DNA of 64,000 nt from Erpobdella octoculata (Eukaryota; Annelida; Clitellata; Hirudinida; Erpobdellidae). The stretch is taken from contig OZ022238.1 of NCBI GenBank assembly GCA_963978895.1, positions 19,752,548 through 19,816,547 on the forward strand, written 5' to 3'. The notes below the pieces were generated by a model. It had not been told where the DNA came from. It searched no databases and worked only from the letters and a program-made list of their open reading frames with translations. This document shows, piece by piece, positions 13,821-28,184 of the stretch. Made by a program: the position numbers and the translations under genes. The first letter of the stretch is position 1, and every line of letters begins with the position of its first letter.

Positions 13821-15400
13821 TATTATATATAATAGTAACTTTATTTAAAAATTAACATAACATAAAATGATAATATTTTTTTGAAATGCCTTTTAATTTC
13901 TATGTGACAACAATAGAAATAAACGACAGAAATTCGCAAATCAGATATGATCAACAGTCGAATTGAGCGTTTGGGAATGAGTCAGTAAATCAGTAAATAG
14001 ATTAGCTGTTAATAAAAAAGAAAATTTATGTATAGTAATTTGACTTGCAATATGACCAATTACTTAAACAAACAAAATGTTGTTTTGAGGGTTTGAATTA
14101 ATTTGCAGCATAATTTTTATAAACTAATTTACATATAAACTAAAAATCAAATGAGGAAATTAGTTCACAAACATGAAAAATCAAAACTGAAAAAGTAAAC
14201 ATTTTTTTTTATATAAAAAATTCTAAGAAATGTGAGGGAAAATGTTTATTTTTAAAGCACAAGCAGTTTTTATTTTGGAAATTACATGTCAGTCTTTGTG
14301 ACTAGATTGTTTTCATAAATAATTTTGTTGTTTGAAAAGTATCTTTCGTTTATAATATTTGATTAATCTGGTGTGTTTCGTAGATTTTTTTTCTTTGAAA
14401 CAAATTTGCACTTTACAATTGTGGATTTTGATTCAAAACATTTTTATTAAGTTATTATACACTTAATAACAAAAATATTTAAAAACATAATATAGAACAA
14501 AAAAATTAAAAAAATGAATTAATGTTTTTTTTATTGATTTCAATTCGGATTATAAATTGTTTAAACCAATAAATTAACATTCATTTTAATTTTGGTCTTA
14601 AATGTTGGAAATAAATATAAACTTGTCATGCTTAACATTCTCAGTAACATCATTATCATTAACATTGACATGACAATTATAGCCATCATTATTATAACGT
14701 CGTAAGTGATACCAAGGTTGTCACGTGACCCTGATGACGTCTGTCATGTAGCCATGGTGACAGCGCTGTTATGTCAGATGCACGCCACAGCCAAAAAATG
14801 AGAAAATATATTGATTTAATTATTTTAAACTAAAAACATTGTTGCTGTGACGGTAAAAAAATAGATTTAAAAAAGTTAAACTTTTTTTGATATTTTGCAA
14901 TTAAAACTTAAAAAATCTTGCATATTTTTTTTGTAGCAAACTTAGATTTTTAAAAAAAAAATTCGTGTTACTTTCTCATTAAAACTGATTTTTACGTTTA
15001 AAATTGCTGGCAACTAATCAGCTTTCATCACCAATTTCAAATTAAAACCAAAGAGTTCATGAGATTTTTTACAAACTTCTAAACATATTGAAAAAAAATA
15101 AAAAACTTGGAAAAATAACTTTTCAAATGATCAAATTATAATCAAAGAGTTATTTTAGTGTTTTTTTCAAGTTTGACTACGCTTGGCTGCACAAACAACT
15201 TTTAACGACATAAGAAGTTCTCACATAGGAAACGCTCAGTAAATCATGCGATAAGAAAGTGACTAAGTAAGATATATAGTGTCATTTTTTGAAATCATGA
15301 TACGATATGGTGATGGTGACGATGATGTTGAAGACGAAGGTTTAGTCGCTAAAAAATTAAATGTTAACCTTCAGAATTGTTGAATAGTCATATTATTAAC
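13821..15400. other. AT-rich, no gene seen
   Basis: About 1.6 kb of poly(A/T)-rich sequence. A GC-richer patch at 14690-14790 has no open frame I can support. Confidence 0.5.
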
Positions 15401-15419
15401 TGAACCATGAATTGAATAA

Positions 15420-15900
15420 TTCTAATTAAAAGAAACAAAAATCACATAAAAATCAAATATGAACATAAAACAGTTGTTATTATGCTTCGTAATTTTGTTC
15501 ACAAATAACTCTGATGTCATCTGTTAAAAAGTTCCGTAGTTTTGGTCCAATGAGGTAAGCACTTGTAGAAAGTATTTTCAATCTGCAGTAAGGTAAGTGA
15601 AAAATACATCTATATCTTGTTTGTCTATTTCTCATATCTGAAGATAACATAAGATTATCAAATACAGAGCAATGCATAAGTGAGCTTAAACATGAAAACC
15701 AAAATGCTATAGCAATGAATTTGTTTTGGTGTTAACATTTTTAGTATTATGATATAATTATCAACATTGTCCGTTTTTCCAAGTCTGGATAACTAAGATG
15801 GTTCGCATAGAATACATAGGACTGTCTCCCCAAATCAAAGAACAATAAGTAACATGTGGGTAGATTAAAGAGTAATAAGGGTGACATATGAATTTGAGTT
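15420..15900 (-). pseudogene. LINE ORF2 C-terminal fragment, copy 2
   Basis: Same family as 11700-12300: the minus strand shows a cttggaaaaa/gacagtccta region, FDNLMLSSDMRNRQTR and IGPKLRNFLTDDI, with more frameshifts and stops. Truncated at both ends. Confidence 0.7.
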
Positions 15901-15989
15901 TTTTTTATTCAGTTCTCAATACATACATAAAAAATTACAAAAATGACAGAAAAAAATAAATAGGCAATAAAATAACATGTATGATTAAT

Positions 15990-16260
15990 GAAAAGGTGCT
16001 GCATCAGGCTTCTCTGTGCTGAAGAGTCCTACTGCAACAAAGTTGATCTTTGAATGAATTCACCGAGATGCGTCCACTGGCTCCTGCGTCAGGGAGTTCG
16101 AGCTGAGAGTTACTCGATTTGTGAAAACAATGTTTTCGCTTTTCACATCTTTTAATTTTTTGTGATAAAACAAAGCCGATGTGACCTCTCAAACAATAGG
16201 ATCTGTTAGTCTGCCATGTGGGTTGTTTTTGCAATACAAAAAATCCATTTCATCAATATG
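15990..16260 (-). other. Unassigned transposase-like ORF remnant
   Basis: Minus-strand frame of about 76 codons containing SYCLRGHIGFVLSQKIKRC and then SNSQLELPDAGASG. The Y-x-x-G-hydrophobic-K-C pattern resembles the C-terminal region of THAP9/P-element-type proteins, but too little remains to assign it. Confidence 0.25.
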
Positions 16261-16452
16261 ATCCAGTATTTTGTATTGTCTGATCAGATCGCATGTAACC
16301 CTACGTTTTTCTAGCGTGGTATTTCCAAACTTCTGTTGTCTTTATAAGTATGGCAAATTTGTTGTTGTTGTAATTATTTTTGAACACCAAGATCTCGTTC
16401 GACTGTCGTTACTTCTAATATTTTACTATTGTCATCTGGGTTTAACTTAGAG

Positions 16453-16455
<3 letters not shown>

Positions 16456-16512
<57 letters not shown>
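16456..16512. repeat. (TA)n microsatellite
   Basis: Interrupts or borders the presumed 5' LTR of the Gypsy element. Confidence 0.9.
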
Positions 16513-16719
16513 GGCTTATAATCAAGGCTGATAAACCTCAGAAGATTTTATAAACTAAGAAAGAAATAAAAAAATAGAGTTGAGCGATTACATAACTTCA
16601 ATCAATCTGTCTTAATTACAGTTACTAAGACACAAGTTTTTGATTAAGTGTGCATTTCTTCTAATAAATTTTGGACCATTTCTAAAGAACCTTAGTATAG
16701 TTATCGATATTATAACAAC

Positions 16720-16737
16720 TGGTGTCAGAAGTGGGAT
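16720..16737 (+). promoter_or_regulatory. Gypsy primer-binding site
   Basis: TGGTGTCAGAAGTGGGAT begins with TGG (complement of a tRNA CCA end) and lies directly after the presumed LTR end (...ataacaac) and 9 bases before the gag ATG. This sequence is common in Gypsy elements as the site for the minus-strand tRNA primer. Which tRNA is not resolved. Confidence 0.7.
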
Positions 16738-16745
16738 AAATAAAA

Positions 16746-18014
16746 ATGGTTCATCACAAATTATTGGAAGAACTCTCCCTGCTTGAGTTGAGGCGGGAAC
16801 TAAAAAAACGAGAACTCAATGACAAAGGAAAAAAATCTGAACTCGCGGATCGCCTCCAAATGACATTGGAAAGCCAAGGTCTGGACGCAGACGAATTCGA
16901 ATTTGATATGGATGAGGTATTAACAAATTTTCTGAACATGATGACGGAAGAAAACAGAGCAGCACAGGAGGAGAACAGAGCAGCACAAGAAGAAAACAGA
17001 GCAGCACAGGAGAAAAACAGAGCAGCGCAAAAAGAAACCAAAGCCGTTATGGAAGGAATACAAGAATTAATTCTCGAAGGTCAGCTTACATTAACACATG
17101 TGGAAAAAAGAGTTAATAACCTGGAAAAATTGGTAGAAGAGAATACCATGGAAATCGAGAGCAACTTGGAAATAAAATTGAACAATCTTATCCAACAAGG
17201 ACAAACTGGCTGCCAAGCCCAAGAAAAAAATCATTCTGTTGAGCATGCCAAGACCCCGGCATTTGATGGCACTGTGTCATGGTCCGTCTACAGAGCTCAA
17301 TTTGAAATTGCTGCCAGGAAAAATAACTGGTTAACCAGCCAGCAAAAGGTGGAAAATCTGGTATTTTCTTTTAGGGGAGAGGTTTTACAGATTCTCGAGC
17401 TTATTGCAGATAGAGATGATTACGATGCAATCGTGAAAGTTCTTGAGAGCAGATTCGGTAATCAACAGGCGCCAGAACTTTTTCGAGCTCAACTCAAGAG
17501 TCGACGCCAGAAACCCGAAGAAAGCTTGCAACAGCTGGAAGCGGATATAGAACGACTCGCCAATCTGGGATATCCCATTTGCCCTCGAAATGTCCTCAAT
17601 ACAATTATTGCGGATGGATTCATAGCGGCCTTGAAGAACTCCGACACCTAAAAAGCTCTTAGGGTCGCCCGAGTAGCTGGTTCCAGTGAGGCTTTGGCAT
17701 TTGCCTTAAATTATGAAGCCTCTGAAGAATTATCTGATAAGTCTTATCGGGAAAGAAGGGTGGAAATCAAAGAAGATGACCTGGATGATTGAGTCCAAAA
17801 AATTATGGATGAAAGGCCTAGCTGGAAAAAGAATAACAAATCACCGCGTTGCTGGAATTGCGATGGGTTGGGACATCTACAGAGAGACTGTAGATTTCAG
17901 ATGTTTAGACACGGGCAACGAAAGCAAGGGGGCTCCAAAAAGCGCGATGATGTCAGACAAGCAAAACCCATAGTGGCCCGTTCCAACAAACAAATCCAGA
18001 CTCTGTTACAATAA
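16746..18014 (+). pseudogene. Gypsy Gag with N-terminal SAP domain
   Basis: The frame starts at ATG 16746 and runs to 18014 with two in-frame stops (TAA 17649, TGA 17788). Residues about 7-41 (LSLLELRRELKKRELNDKG, then KKSELADRL) match the SAP DNA-binding helix-loop-helix. Residues about 70-97 repeat EENRAAQ four times and predict a coiled coil. A capsid-like region follows (TPAFDGTVSWSVYRAQFE, ending with YPICPRNVLNTIIADGF). Near 17855-17900 is a CCHC zinc knuckle, CWNCDGLGHLQRDC. A SAP domain is not part of the classic Gag set and may help target chromatin. Both stops look like point mutations, since homology continues in frame. Confidence 0.85.
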
Positions 18015-18730
18015 ACGATATTTTACCTTATAAAGTGGTACCAACTTCTATTTTGAAAAAAGGGACAAGTATATTTTTAGAGGACAGACTGGGAATAAGA
18101 AACTGTAAACTTATCATTGATACTGGAATTTCTTGTTCAATTATAAGGCCTTCTTTAGCAAAAGGAGAATTTTGCAAAGTAAAAATGACATTCGTCCCAG
18201 TAGTTGGTAAAATTCAAACTAAAATTAGGCTGGGAAATAGAACCTTTCGGCATCAGTTTTTGGTTGCCGACATAGAAGAAGAGTGTCTACTTGGGCTTGA
18301 CTTTATGAAAGCACATGGTTTAGCATTGGACTTAAAAATGGGAACATTTAAACAAGGGGATTTGGAAATACCTGTTTATTATAAAGGCGAAATGATTTCG
18401 GTGAAACGAGTATTGGTAACAAAGGGCATCGTTGTACCTGCTCAGTATTGCTCTTTGGTTTGGGCAAGAATAGAAAACGATTAGAACTCAAGAGTTGTTG
18501 GGTTCATCGAGCCCCTGAACGGAGTTGAAAAACATGGATTATTAATCGGAAAAACACTGGTACGAACGAAGTCAGGAAGCTACGTGCCAGTCAGAGTTAT
18601 GAATGTGACAGAATGCGACAAGCGACTAACAAAATGTGACGAAATTGCGGTATGCAGCCCAGTCGACCACATATTGGCATGTAACACGGTGATTGGTAGA
18701 AATAATAATAAAAAAAAGAATGAAGTACTT
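18015..18730 (+). pseudogene. Gypsy Pol: aspartic protease and linker
   Basis: The frame is shifted -1 relative to gag. It shows the protease active site LIIDTGISCSII (D-T-G) and the second-half motif LLGLDFMKAHGL, normal for a retropepsin that cleaves Gag-Pol. A TAG at 18482 interrupts the frame, but RVVGFIEPLNGVEKHGLLIG continues in phase to about 18730, where it degenerates in a run of AAT/A. No ATG is needed since Pol would be made by frameshift. Confidence 0.85.
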
Positions 18731-19605
18731 GCAAATTCAGGCACTGCTTGAAACCGCTAAAACTTCACTAAAAGCAATAGACTATGTCAAAGCGGAAAAG
18801 TTGATTGAAGAGTATTGTGATATAATAGCTATTGACTGGCAAAGCGAGAGGAAACTAGAAAGATGCTGGAAAAGATGAAGAAACAAGGATTTATTGAACC
18901 ATCCAATAGTCCATGGAGTTTACCGGTAGTACGTGTTAGGAAAAAGGATAATTCGCTACGTTTTTGTGTCGACTACAGAATGTTAAACGAGGTCACACAA
19001 AAATATAGTTACCCTCTGCCCAGAATCGATAACACCATCGATACACTTGCGGGATCTCGAATGTTTTCTACTTTAGATCTTAAGAGCGGATATTGGCAGG
19101 TGGGAATACATCCCCAGGATCGCGAGAAAACTGCCTTTTCAATAGATGAAGGATTCTGGCAATTTACAGTGATGCCATTTGGCTTGTGCAACGCACCAGC
19201 AACTTTCGAGCGACTTATGGAGTATGTGTTACAAGGATTAAATTGGAGAACGTTTATTTGGACGACATTATTGTTGTTGGAAAGACGTTTGAAGAGCATC
19301 TACACAATCTTGGAGAAGTTTTCTAAAGGATCCGGATGCTGGTATGAAGCTGAATCCGGCAAAGTGTGCACTTTTCAAAAGCAAGGTGAAATATCTTGGT
19401 CATATAGTTTCTGCCAAAGGGGTAGGAACCGATCCTGAGAAAATTGAAGCGGTTAACCATTGGCCTGTTCCGAGAAATTCTCAAGAATTAAGAAGCTTTC
19501 TTGGTTTGTGCACATATTATCGACGATTTGTAGCCAACTTTTCCAGCATTGCAAAGGAATTATATAAGCTTACAGAAAAGAATGCACCGTTTGATTGGTC
19601 AGGGT
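18731..19605 (+). pseudogene. Gypsy reverse transcriptase, frameshifted
   Basis: The region begins LLETAKTSLKAIDYVKAEK, loses a stretch before 18850, then reads KKQGFIEPSNSPWSLPVV, RFCVDYRMLNEVTQ, YPLPRIDNTIDTL, FSTLDLKSGYWQV, TAFS...FTVMPFGLCNAPATFERLM. A one-base deletion near 19250 puts the catalytic YLDDIIV box in another frame. After a stop at 19325 homology resumes with MKLNPAKCALFKSKVKYLGH and SFLGLCTYYRRFV. All RT palm motifs are visible. The copy ends within the connection region at the Helitron junction. Confidence 0.9.
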
Positions 19606-21425
<1,820 letters not shown>

Positions 21426-21829
21426 AAATAATTTAAAATTACAGCTAAAACGAAAATATATAAAGTGGTGTGGCGAGACATATCAGATATGTTTACACAT
21501 CAATCGAGGTCAAAGTACAAAGAAGAGTAAAAGAAAAATATGAAAACCGCTAAAAACAAATTTTTTTGTGTGCTTCAGATTAAATGAATAAACAAAAAAT
21601 TAGAAAAAATTAAAAATTACATGTGCTAAACTATACAACCAAATTAAGTACTAAAATATAACTATTAAAAGAGAGTTACTAATAAAAGCAAGGAGCATAA
21701 AATAATAAAATAAGAATTTAAAGCTACAATTCAAAGATAATAGGATATCGATCAAATTGAGAGTTTAATTAAAAGTTGAAAATGATCAACGTCTACGTAT
21801 AGTAATATTGCAGTTATCGATCAAATGCG
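21426..21829. other. Penelope UTR or unassigned AT-rich DNA
   Basis: No ORF or repeat recognised upstream (minus sense) of the hammerhead motif. Confidence 0.4.
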
Positions 21830-21960
21830 AACACATCGCACCGGTGCCATCATCATCACGCAGGTCAGCAGTCTCTACATCCTTGTCGTTGACTTTCTGC
21901 GTGACCGTCTCTTCCTCAAAGTACTACCAGATTTGACCCCGGTGACGCGGCATGATGACA
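21830..21960 (-). other. Possible BED-finger-like coding remnant
   Basis: The minus strand reads MPRHRGQIW, stop, YFEEETVTQKVNDKDVETAD, resembling the start of a BED-type zinc finger of hAT transposases (S.vW..F). The zinc ligands are not seen, so the call is weak. This small patch is clearly GC-richer than its surroundings. Confidence 0.25.
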
Positions 21961-22016
21961 AACACGAGAAAGTGCCTCTATGCAAGAATTAAAAAAGTGA
22001 AAAAAACCCAGCGTGT

Positions 22017-22120
22017 TTATTTATAGGCGATGGCGAATCCGGTTAGCAATAGCAAGAAAGAAGCTGAGAAAGTTTTGAATTCCAGCTGCAGACGACGTGC
22101 CCTGTCGTGCACACTACAGG
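22017..22120 (-). other. Unassigned short open segment
   Basis: After a ccacctgtAG acceptor-like site the minus strand is open in two frames, one ending at a stop near 22020. It is slightly GC-rich. I cannot choose a frame or family; possibly an exon, possibly chance. Confidence 0.15.
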
Positions 22121-22435
22121 TGGTACACATATACTCACATACAACCAAGAATATAATCGAAATTATAAAGATATATCTTAGATGAGCTACTATTACGGTC
22201 AATTACGGATATTGAAACACTAAAATAATCATTCCAATTCTATGTAACAAATTTGAAAAAATAAGTTTATGAAACCAACTAAACCAAAACATAAACATAG
22301 AATGATCATTACTATTACTATTACATTACTCATTATTCTCATTAATAATAATAGTCATCGATGTCAGCGAGTACGATTGCCTTGTAGTATCAGTATTATG
22401 CAGAGGTTGACTAGCAGCCTAAGAGGGGCGTGGTT

Positions 22436-23270
<835 letters not shown>

Positions 23271-23277
23271 ATGTTTT

Positions 23278-23875
23278 TTTTTTAAAATCCAGCAACAATG
23301 TAAAGTCAAACAGTTGTGAATGGAAGAAGAATCTACCCTCCTCCTCAAAACAGAAAAGGGATTCAAAGATTCCATCGGTTGAAAAGCTAACCAATCTAAT
23401 TTTCTACTATTATCCAGCGCACTCATCAGAAAGAAACGCAATACTCTGATTGATCTATATGACAAAAACAATAAGAAACCGTCTGATAAATTCGCTGCAA
23501 CACTTTCTCAGTTATTTTATGTCACCAACGTTAATGGAAAATGGAAAAGCATGGAAGATAAAGAACTATACCAAAAGCAAGTTAAGAATGGAAGAAAGAT
23601 CGGTTATTCAATGATCAAACAAGCCCCTTTGGAATCAATCCACCCTAGAAAACGAATCCGACTATCAAACACTTTACCTCAAGTCAGCTCATACAGGATG
23701 ATATCTTGAGCAAAAGACTTTCAGAAGCCACAATATATTGGTTGTCAGCACCATGTACTGGATTTCCTTTTGAAGCGTGTCATGAATTTTGTTGTTCAAA
23801 AGCCAACGGGCAAACCAGAACACAACTACTCCTTCATTGACACATTAACAGAAAACTATCTCTCTTCAGGCTGAC
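23278..23875 (+). pseudogene. Decayed transposase-like ORF with GCQHHVLD motif
   Basis: Three successive frames on plus give one protein-like chain: KSNSCEWKKNLPSSSK..., then KRNTLIDLYDKNNKKPSDK, LSQLFYVTNVNGKWKSMED, KIGYSMIKQAPLESIHPRK, and after a stop PQYIGCQHHVLDFLLKRVM and TENYLSSG. The GCQHHVLD block followed by a basic/aliphatic helix is one I associate with uncharacterised TE-derived proteins of aphids and hydra. His/Cys residues may bind metal. The family name is not known to me, and it has at least one frameshift and two stops. Confidence 0.45.
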
Positions 23876-25289
23876 TACCTTTGAAAAAAAAAACAAAAAT
23901 GAAATTTATATTCTTAAATTACACACAAAATTTTTTTGATTGCAAGTGGTTTCATCAAGATTTTTTTTTGTCATAACATACATACATACATTTTTTTGGT
24001 CTCGGAATCTGGCAGTTTGGTGGATACTACAATTACTACATGCTCAAGTTCCGGCGTTTGAAAGACAGTTTCTCCTATTGTTACAGTTGCTTGACGGTTT
24101 CAAAATGACTTCTTGTTTCTGGTACTTTGAAGATTTGCTGGTTATCTGGTTCTGGTCGAAAACGGCATGTGATACACACATTTCGTCAGGGGCGGCCGTC
24201 CGATCCTCGTTACCTACTGAGGGCTATCGCGGCAATTGCACAAGTGCTTCTAACAATAATCACAGCTGCGTATTAAGCTTTATCTTCTCTGATACTAAGT
24301 CAACAGTTTATTATTTGTTTTTTTTCAATTTTTAACTGTACTAGTTTTAAGCAAATAAATAATGATAACACATAGACCGTCTTTATGATTTTTTAAAGCA
24401 ATTTACAAGTATTTACACAAATATACACATGTACACAACATTCCAGCAAACTCTGGCAATAGTTAAGGTCTTTTTTTCTTGACCGTTTTTGAAGTTTTTG
24501 TCTTTTGTTTGTGTTTTCTTTACTTTCAAAGTTTCCTTTACCAGTCAGTTTTTTAACAAGATTTTTAGCAACACAGTTGAAAAAAACGGTATAAGTACTA
24601 TGAGCGCTTTGAAATCATGTCCTTTAAAGCAATAGTTGTCCACTGCTAGCTGAAAACCGTCTTCCACAGCTCTATTATTTTTTCAAAAAAAAGCTGCTGG
24701 TTGGGATGATAGTTGAGCTTATTTTAAAATACAAATATTGACTTCAGATAAAGTGTTTTTAGAAAAGAAAAATGTAAAACACTGAGTATTTGTAATCTTT
24801 AATAATAATATTTGATCGAAAAAATAAGCCAAAATTTGTAAAAAGATAAAACAAGTTTAACTATTTCTTTAGTTTAGTTGAAACTTTGTTTTACATTAGC
24901 TGCAACTAATAGTTCAACTAAGTTTATTTAGTTAAAAGTTAGTAAAAGTATAACTATTAGTTTGTGCCCATCTTTAGTTTTAAGCATAAATTTTTTAATT
25001 TACTGAAAACTTCGATAATCCTACACATTCCATTCTATTATTTTTATTCGATGCAAAGGGCTGCTTATCTATCACAGAAATTTGATTTCCAAATTTATCG
25101 AAGCTCCGTAGTCGTAGTTAGAATTTTTTAAAATGAAAACATTTAAATTCTAATATCATGTATACCATTACACTTGGTATAGGACAGAGTTTGAAAGTTT
25201 TTCTCAGTATCAGACTCATATAGCTGTAAAACGGTTTTAGGTGGAATTACCAAAAGTGTGGCATAAGTCCGCGATCTTGAATTTTCAAA
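23876..25289. other. No gene seen
   Basis: AT-rich. The open stretch 23940-24335 has low-complexity Leu/Phe composition and no family features. Confidence 0.45.
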
Positions 25290-25585
<296 letters not shown>

Positions 25586-25893
25586 GATCGATTAGAAGCG
25601 CCAGTTGCTAAGCTTCAGAGGTGCCGGGAACGACTCGTGCATATGGGATGACACAGTGTTACCTGCCACCCACACGTGTCTCCGAAATCGGAATGTGCCG
25701 AACCCTATTACACCCTAGTCGTGAAACTGGTACTCATTTATCGACCAGTGAAGGATGAAAGGCTGAGTTGGCCTGAGCAGTGTGAGTGAATTCCTTGCTC
25801 AACGGAATTACGCCTCGCCGTGACTCAGATTTGAACCCACGATGGCAGGATGATAGCATAACAGCTTTCACCACTGTGCTACGACGATTATTA
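25586..25893 (-). mobile_element. tRNA-derived SINE, full-length-looking
   Basis: On the minus strand: A box TAGCACAGTGG (25871-25881), B box GGTTCAAATC (within 25828-25838), then a body with ttgagcaaggaattcactc, caggccaactcagcc, tttcatcc and gataaatgagtacca, then a GC-rich end and an (ATT)n tail. Partial copies at 37975-38165 and 61438-61640 share the body. The tttcatcc...gataaatgagtacca core resembles a conserved central segment remembered from mollusc SINEs. Confidence 0.8.
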
Positions 25894-26062
25894 TAATTTT
25901 TTTTTCAATCAGACGACATTAATATACTTAATTGGTGTACAGAACTTTAATTTTTAGAGGTATCGTTTTGTTTATGATAGTTATGAGACAAATAAAATCT
26001 AATATAGCCGACAAAATCCAAAATGGCGCCGAAAAAAAAAATAATGTTGTCAGTAAAGTATC
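25894..26062. other. Spacer before the Helitron-like array
   Basis: No feature recognised. Array homology starts at ctacagatctgaa (26063). Confidence 0.4.
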
Positions 26063-27480
26063 TACAGATCTGAAAAAACTCACGTTGATAGATTATGAGA
26101 CGCTGAACACGGTTTGTTAGAGCACTTTTTTGTTAAAATGTTTAAATAAAAAGTTATTAGCCGCGAAAGTTTAACGCTTTGCGGATATATGTAATGCATC
26201 CAACGTCATCTTTCAATATAAACAAGTTGAAAATAAATAAATCACCGAAGTAGTAGTCGGCGGGATTTTTCCAATTTTTATTATTATTAACGACAATTTA
26301 CTATTTTGCAATTATTGTTCTTTTTATTTTAATTATTAATTATATTATTAATAACGAAAATTAACTAATTTGCTAATATTATTCCTATTATTGGAAAGAT
26401 CTACGCTTTGCGGATATATTTAATGAAATTTTTATTAACGACACTTTACTATTTTGCAATTATTATATCTCTCATTTTAATTATTAATAATATTATTACG
26501 AAAATTAACTAATTTGCTAATAATATTCCTATTATTGGAAAGTTCGACGCTTTGCGGATATATTTTGAGCATACGTCATAACTCATTATAAACAAGTTGA
26601 AAATAAATAAGTCACCGAAGTAGTCCATCGGCGGGTTTTCCCAATATCAGCCATTAAAGTTTGGGTTGTTTCTTAGGCTTTCTTTCCACTCTCACCTAAA
26701 TATGTTGGTATTTTCGTAGGCTCTTTTTTTCGATACTATCCATTTAATATTGTGTTTTTCGTAGGCGGTTTTTTCACTATCACACAATAAATGTTGTTTT
26801 TTTCGTAGGCTGTTTTTCCCGATCACATCCAATAAATATTGTGTTTTTCGTATTCGGTTTTTTTAGTATCACACAATAAATGTGGTTTTTTTGTAGGCTG
26901 TTTTTTCCAATATCGCCCATTTAAGGTTTTTTTCGTACGCAGTTTTTCCAAAATCATCCAATCAAATAGAAGACTATTCCAAAACGTTTTCAAGTGAAAA
27001 TTCATCTGCTACTGGCTGAAATAGTCACATGCTTCGCTTGCGAAGCGTGCGTAAAGTAATTACTATATAAGCGCATTGGTGTTGTTTTTGAGCTTAAAGT
27101 GCTATATTTGAGTGCGACTACCTTTACTATTAATATGTAAAAACCCAGGCGCTTCCCGCGCGATGCATGCGTCAAGTGTTGGAAAGTTAGACGCTCTGCG
27201 TATACTTTTATTAATAAATGTAGTTTTTTTCGTAGGCAGTTTTTCCAAAATCACCCAATCAAATAGAAGATTTTGTAGGCAGTTTTTTCCAAAATCATCC
27301 AATCAAATAGAATACTATTCCAAAACGTTTTCAAGTGAAATTTCATCTGCTACTGTCTAAAATAGTCACGTGCGTAAAGTTATTACTATATAAGCGCATT
27401 GGTGTTGTTTTTGTGCTTAGAGTGCTATTTGAGTGCGACTACCATTACTATTAATATGTAAAAACTCACACAAGTGCTGG
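26063..27480 (+). mobile_element. Helitron-like array, unit 0 (5'-truncated)
   Basis: It begins inside the element (ctacagatctgaaaaaactc corresponds to ctgcaggtctgaaataactc of unit 2) and ends acaagtgCTGG at 27477-27480. Recurrent words: gattatgagacgctgaac, agttattagccgcgaaag, cgctttgcggatatat, ataaacaagttgaaaataaa and ttttcgtaggc. An internal degenerate 3'-like end lies at 27140-27178 (cgcttcccgcgcgatgcatgcgtcaagtgttgg with changes). The terminal hairpin before its own CTGG is deleted. No coding sequence. Confidence 0.55.
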
Positions 27481-27481
27481 T

Positions 27482-28184
27482 TCCCTAATATAAAAGCGCA
27501 ATGATGTATTATGTATTATGTCACCCGATTGCCATCGGCAAGTCTAAAAAAACTCACGTTGATAGATTATGAGACGCTGAACACGGTTTGTTAGGGCAAT
27601 TTTTTTTTAAATTGTTTAAATAAAAAGTTATTAGCCGCGAAAGTTCAACGCTTTGCGGATATATATAATGCATTGAACGTCATCTTTTAATATAAACAAG
27701 TTGAAAATAAACAAATCTCCGAAGTACGCCGGCGGTTTTTCCAATAATTTTGAGCGTACTTCATCAAACAATATAAACAAGTTAAAAAGTATTATTAACG
27801 ACAATTTACTAATTTGCAATTATTATTCCTCTTATTTTAATTACTAATAATATTATTATTAACGAAAATTAACTAGGTTGCTAATATTATTCCTATTATT
27901 GGCTGTTTTTCCCAATATCGCCCATTAAAGGTTTTTTCGTAGGCAGTTTTTCCAAAATTATACAATCAAAGAGAAGACTATTCCAAAACGTGTTCATGTG
28001 AAAAATCATCCGCTACTGGCTATAATAGTCACACGCTTCGCTTGCGAAACGTGCGTAAAGTTATTACTATAATAACGCATTGGTGTTGTTTTTGAGCTTA
28101 TAGTGCAATTTGAGTGCGACTACTTTTACTATTAATATGTAAAAACTCACACGCTTCGCGCGCGAAGCGTGCGTCGAGTGCTGG
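27482..28184 (+). mobile_element. Helitron-like array, unit 1 (703 bp)
   Basis: Starts TCCCTAATATAAAAGCGC one base after the CTGG of unit 0 and ends at 28181-28184 with CTGG. Just inside the 3' end is a near-perfect palindrome, acgcttcgcgcgcgaagcgt, then gcgtcgagtg. This is the hairpin-then-CTRR order expected of a Helitron 3' end, with TC at the 5' end. Internally deleted relative to unit 2. Confidence 0.6.

Larger units (their letters stand above)
16513..19605 (+). mobile_element. Ty3/Gypsy retrotransposon, truncated after RT
   Basis: In order: partial 5' LTR (to about 16717), primer-binding site, gag with a SAP domain, CCHC knuckle, aspartic protease, reverse transcriptase and the start of the connection region. 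At about 19605 the coding sequence stops abruptly after the codons for FDWSG and continues as the 157-bp Helitron repeat. RNase H end, integrase and 3' LTR are absent. Several stops and frameshifts show it is dead. Confidence 0.9.

Noticed and set aside
14690..14790. Short conserved exon
   Set aside because: GC-richer than flanks but no frame is open across it with splice sites.
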